Positions 4,549 through 5,900 of a stretch of DNA of 5,900 nt are shown one piece after another. This stretch comes from SLFT01 sp964493075 (lineage in GTDB: Bacteria > Hydrogenedentota > Hydrogenedentia > Hydrogenedentales > CAITNO01), in the NCBI GenBank assembly GCA_964493075.1, contig CAZBNU010000242.1:1-5900 (forward strand), given 5' to 3'. The translations under genes were made by a program, and so were the position numbers. The notes beneath the pieces are model-generated. The model saw only the letters and a program-made list of their open reading frames with translations. It made no database searches and had not been told where the DNA came from. Every line of letters starts with the position of its first letter. Positions within the stretch are counted from its first letter, which is position 1.

Positions 4549-5900
4549 CATGAGAATGTGCAGATTGCTTTTGACGCCCTTGCCCGTGGTGCGCGGCTTA
4601 CGCCGCCGCTAACCCCGTTCACAGGCGGCTGCGATAAGGACGGCATGGCAGTGAGCGTGGACGGAACGACGTGGTATCCGGTTCGCGATTTTAATGACCT
4701 GCCTCATGACATGGCGCCCTTTGTCTTCGATCTGGATGCGGCGGTGGACGCCTGGGGGCTGGACTACACGGATACCTTCCGGATTCGGTTTTTCGTGTTT
4801 ACGGGTGATGAATGGCGGATAGACGGTGTGATCCTGGACAACATCCACATCACCGGCTTTCAGGCGAACGCCTTCAACTATGGTCATGCGCCGGACCCGA
4901 CCTATCCCACGCTGCTCATCAGCGACGGCGCACGGCATACGGTGGACGGGAACATCATGCTGGGCGCGACTGTGGGCGACAATTTCGATGGCATCTATTC
5001 TCCCTCCCAAAGTCCTACCTTTCGGGACGGCGTCACCATCCCCTCAACCCTGGTGGCAGGAACCAACGCCACAGTTGAGGTTACGGTGCCTATGGCATGT
5101 CTACTGGATTCCTGGTTCGACTTTGACGGCAACGGTATCTGGGCGGGTGCATCGGAAAGAACCCATACTGACTACGCCATCCCCGCAGGTACATCCCTGC
5201 TGTCGGTAACGGTTCCGGCCAACGCCGCCGTAGCCGATCACAGTTATGCCCGGTTCCGGGTGAGTTCCGCTGGTGGACTCGACGTTACCGGCGTGGCGTC
5301 CGATGGCGAAGTGGAGGACTATCCCATCACCACCCACTGCGGCGCGCCTGTGGTGGATGCGCTGCCGCCCTACTCTGTCGGTGGCAGTAATACCATCACC
5401 TGGCAATCCCTCTTTCCCATCGCCGAATACGAAGTGGAACATGCCCTGGTTTCCGATTTCAGTGTGGTGGAAGACACGTCCGGCTGGATTACCGGCTTGT
5501 CCCATGAATTTACCGGGCTGGCGGATGAGCAGACCCACTATTACCGGGTACGGGCCGGTTCCATGATGCCGGGAGCGCACACCGTGTGGCGGCAGAGTCG
5601 GGCACAGGAATTCCTCACGGGCGTATTGGAAGAAGCGACTACCTGCGAAGAAACCGGCGTGCGGCTGGCGCAGCCTGCACAGGAACGAGATTTCATTGTG
5701 AATCCCGCAGAATTGGGAAATGCACCGCTCACTTTTGCAAATGCGGGACGGCTGAATATGTTCCGCATGACCCAGGACATTGTGCTGGATGAGTTTGCCC
5801 TTTACCTGAGGGTTTCTACACCCGGCGACCTGGAGTTTGTTGTCTATGAAGGCGGCGCATCGGATACCGATCCCGTAACCCGGATTCTGAGTGTGGTGCG
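4549..5900 (+). CDS. Extracellular multidomain protein with GEVED and FN3-like domains, internal fragment
   Basis: One frame is open from the gap edge to the window edge (450 codons), with neither start nor stop visible. Residues counted from 4549 show four modules. About 1-106 is a beta-sandwich with SVDGTTWYPV, FDLDAAVDAWGLDY and a final IDGVILDNIHI, a pattern found in secreted proteins next to proteases and anchors. About 110-262 is a GEVED domain: NYGHAPD, GARHTVDG, WFDFDGNGIW (189-198, a likely Ca-binding DxDxN loop), YARFRVSSAGGL and the hallmark GEVEDY (253-258). About 264-360 is FN3-like, ending with SGWITGLSHEFTGL and YYRVRA. From about 362 on comes another beta-rich, jelly-roll-like module running off the right edge. 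The family setting is secreted or cell-surface, adhesion- or matrix-related proteins of environmental bacteria; catalytic parts, if any, lie outside the window. Codon pattern and domain continuity make coding certain; the function is not determined. Confidence 0.93.

Noticed and set aside
4328..4612. Open frame crossing the second gap on the plus strand
   Set aside because: It is continuous only because the gap is filled with N. Its right part is out of frame with the GEVED protein and its left part is intergenic.
4609..5580. Minus-strand open frames at 4609-5010 and 5101-5580
   Set aside because: Both are antisense shadows of the GEVED-domain frame, which shows clear domain motifs on the plus strand.

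Overview
The window looks like part of a draft or metagenome-assembled bacterial scaffold. It holds two runs of exactly 100 N (3106-3205 and 4449-4548), the usual placeholder for gaps of unknown size. The gene content suggests a free-living bacterium of the Planctomycetes/Verrucomicrobia/Lentisphaerae (PVC) group or a neighbour such as Hydrogenedentes. The reasons are a large exported dihaem protein of the hydrazine-synthase-alpha-like (HzsA-like) family and a GEVED-domain surface protein, both of which are common in those lineages, plus short degenerate tandem repeats in the spacers. This placement is an inference; no rRNA or tRNA is present to test it.

Layout. 1-858 (+) is the C-terminal part of a beta-rich protein of unknown function that runs off the left edge. 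859-1437 is a poorly coding stretch. It holds a 9-nt degenerate tandem repeat, a 20-codon micro-ORF with a strong ribosome binding site, and a doubtful 118-aa single-span membrane protein. 1438-1635 (+) is a convincing 65-aa zinc-ribbon membrane protein with LITAF-like topology (CxxC, hydrophobic span, CxxC). A GC-rich hairpin at 1652-1686 separates it from the convergent large gene. 1693-4164 (-) is the exported HzsA-like protein: signal peptide, helical N-terminal part, beta-propeller interrupted by the first gap, and two CxxCH haem sites. 4165-4448 is the divergent intergenic region, with a plausible plus-strand promoter and a short repeat that runs into the second gap. 4549-5900 (+) is one continuous open frame with no in-window start or stop. 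It encodes the middle of a large extracellular multidomain protein: a beta-sandwich module, a GEVED domain, an FN3-like domain and a further beta-rich module.

How the genes relate. The two large genes are divergent and both products belong outside the cytoplasm: one a periplasmic or surface c-type cytochrome, the other a secreted or surface adhesin-like protein. Nothing in the sequence makes them one pathway. The small LITAF-like gene is convergent with the cytochrome and probably independent. No CRISPR array, insertion sequence, transposase, integrase, tRNA or rRNA was seen. The most notable points are the complete open frame at the right end, which lacks both start and stop, the HzsA-like dihaem protein outside any visible anammox context, and the bacterial LITAF-like mini-protein.
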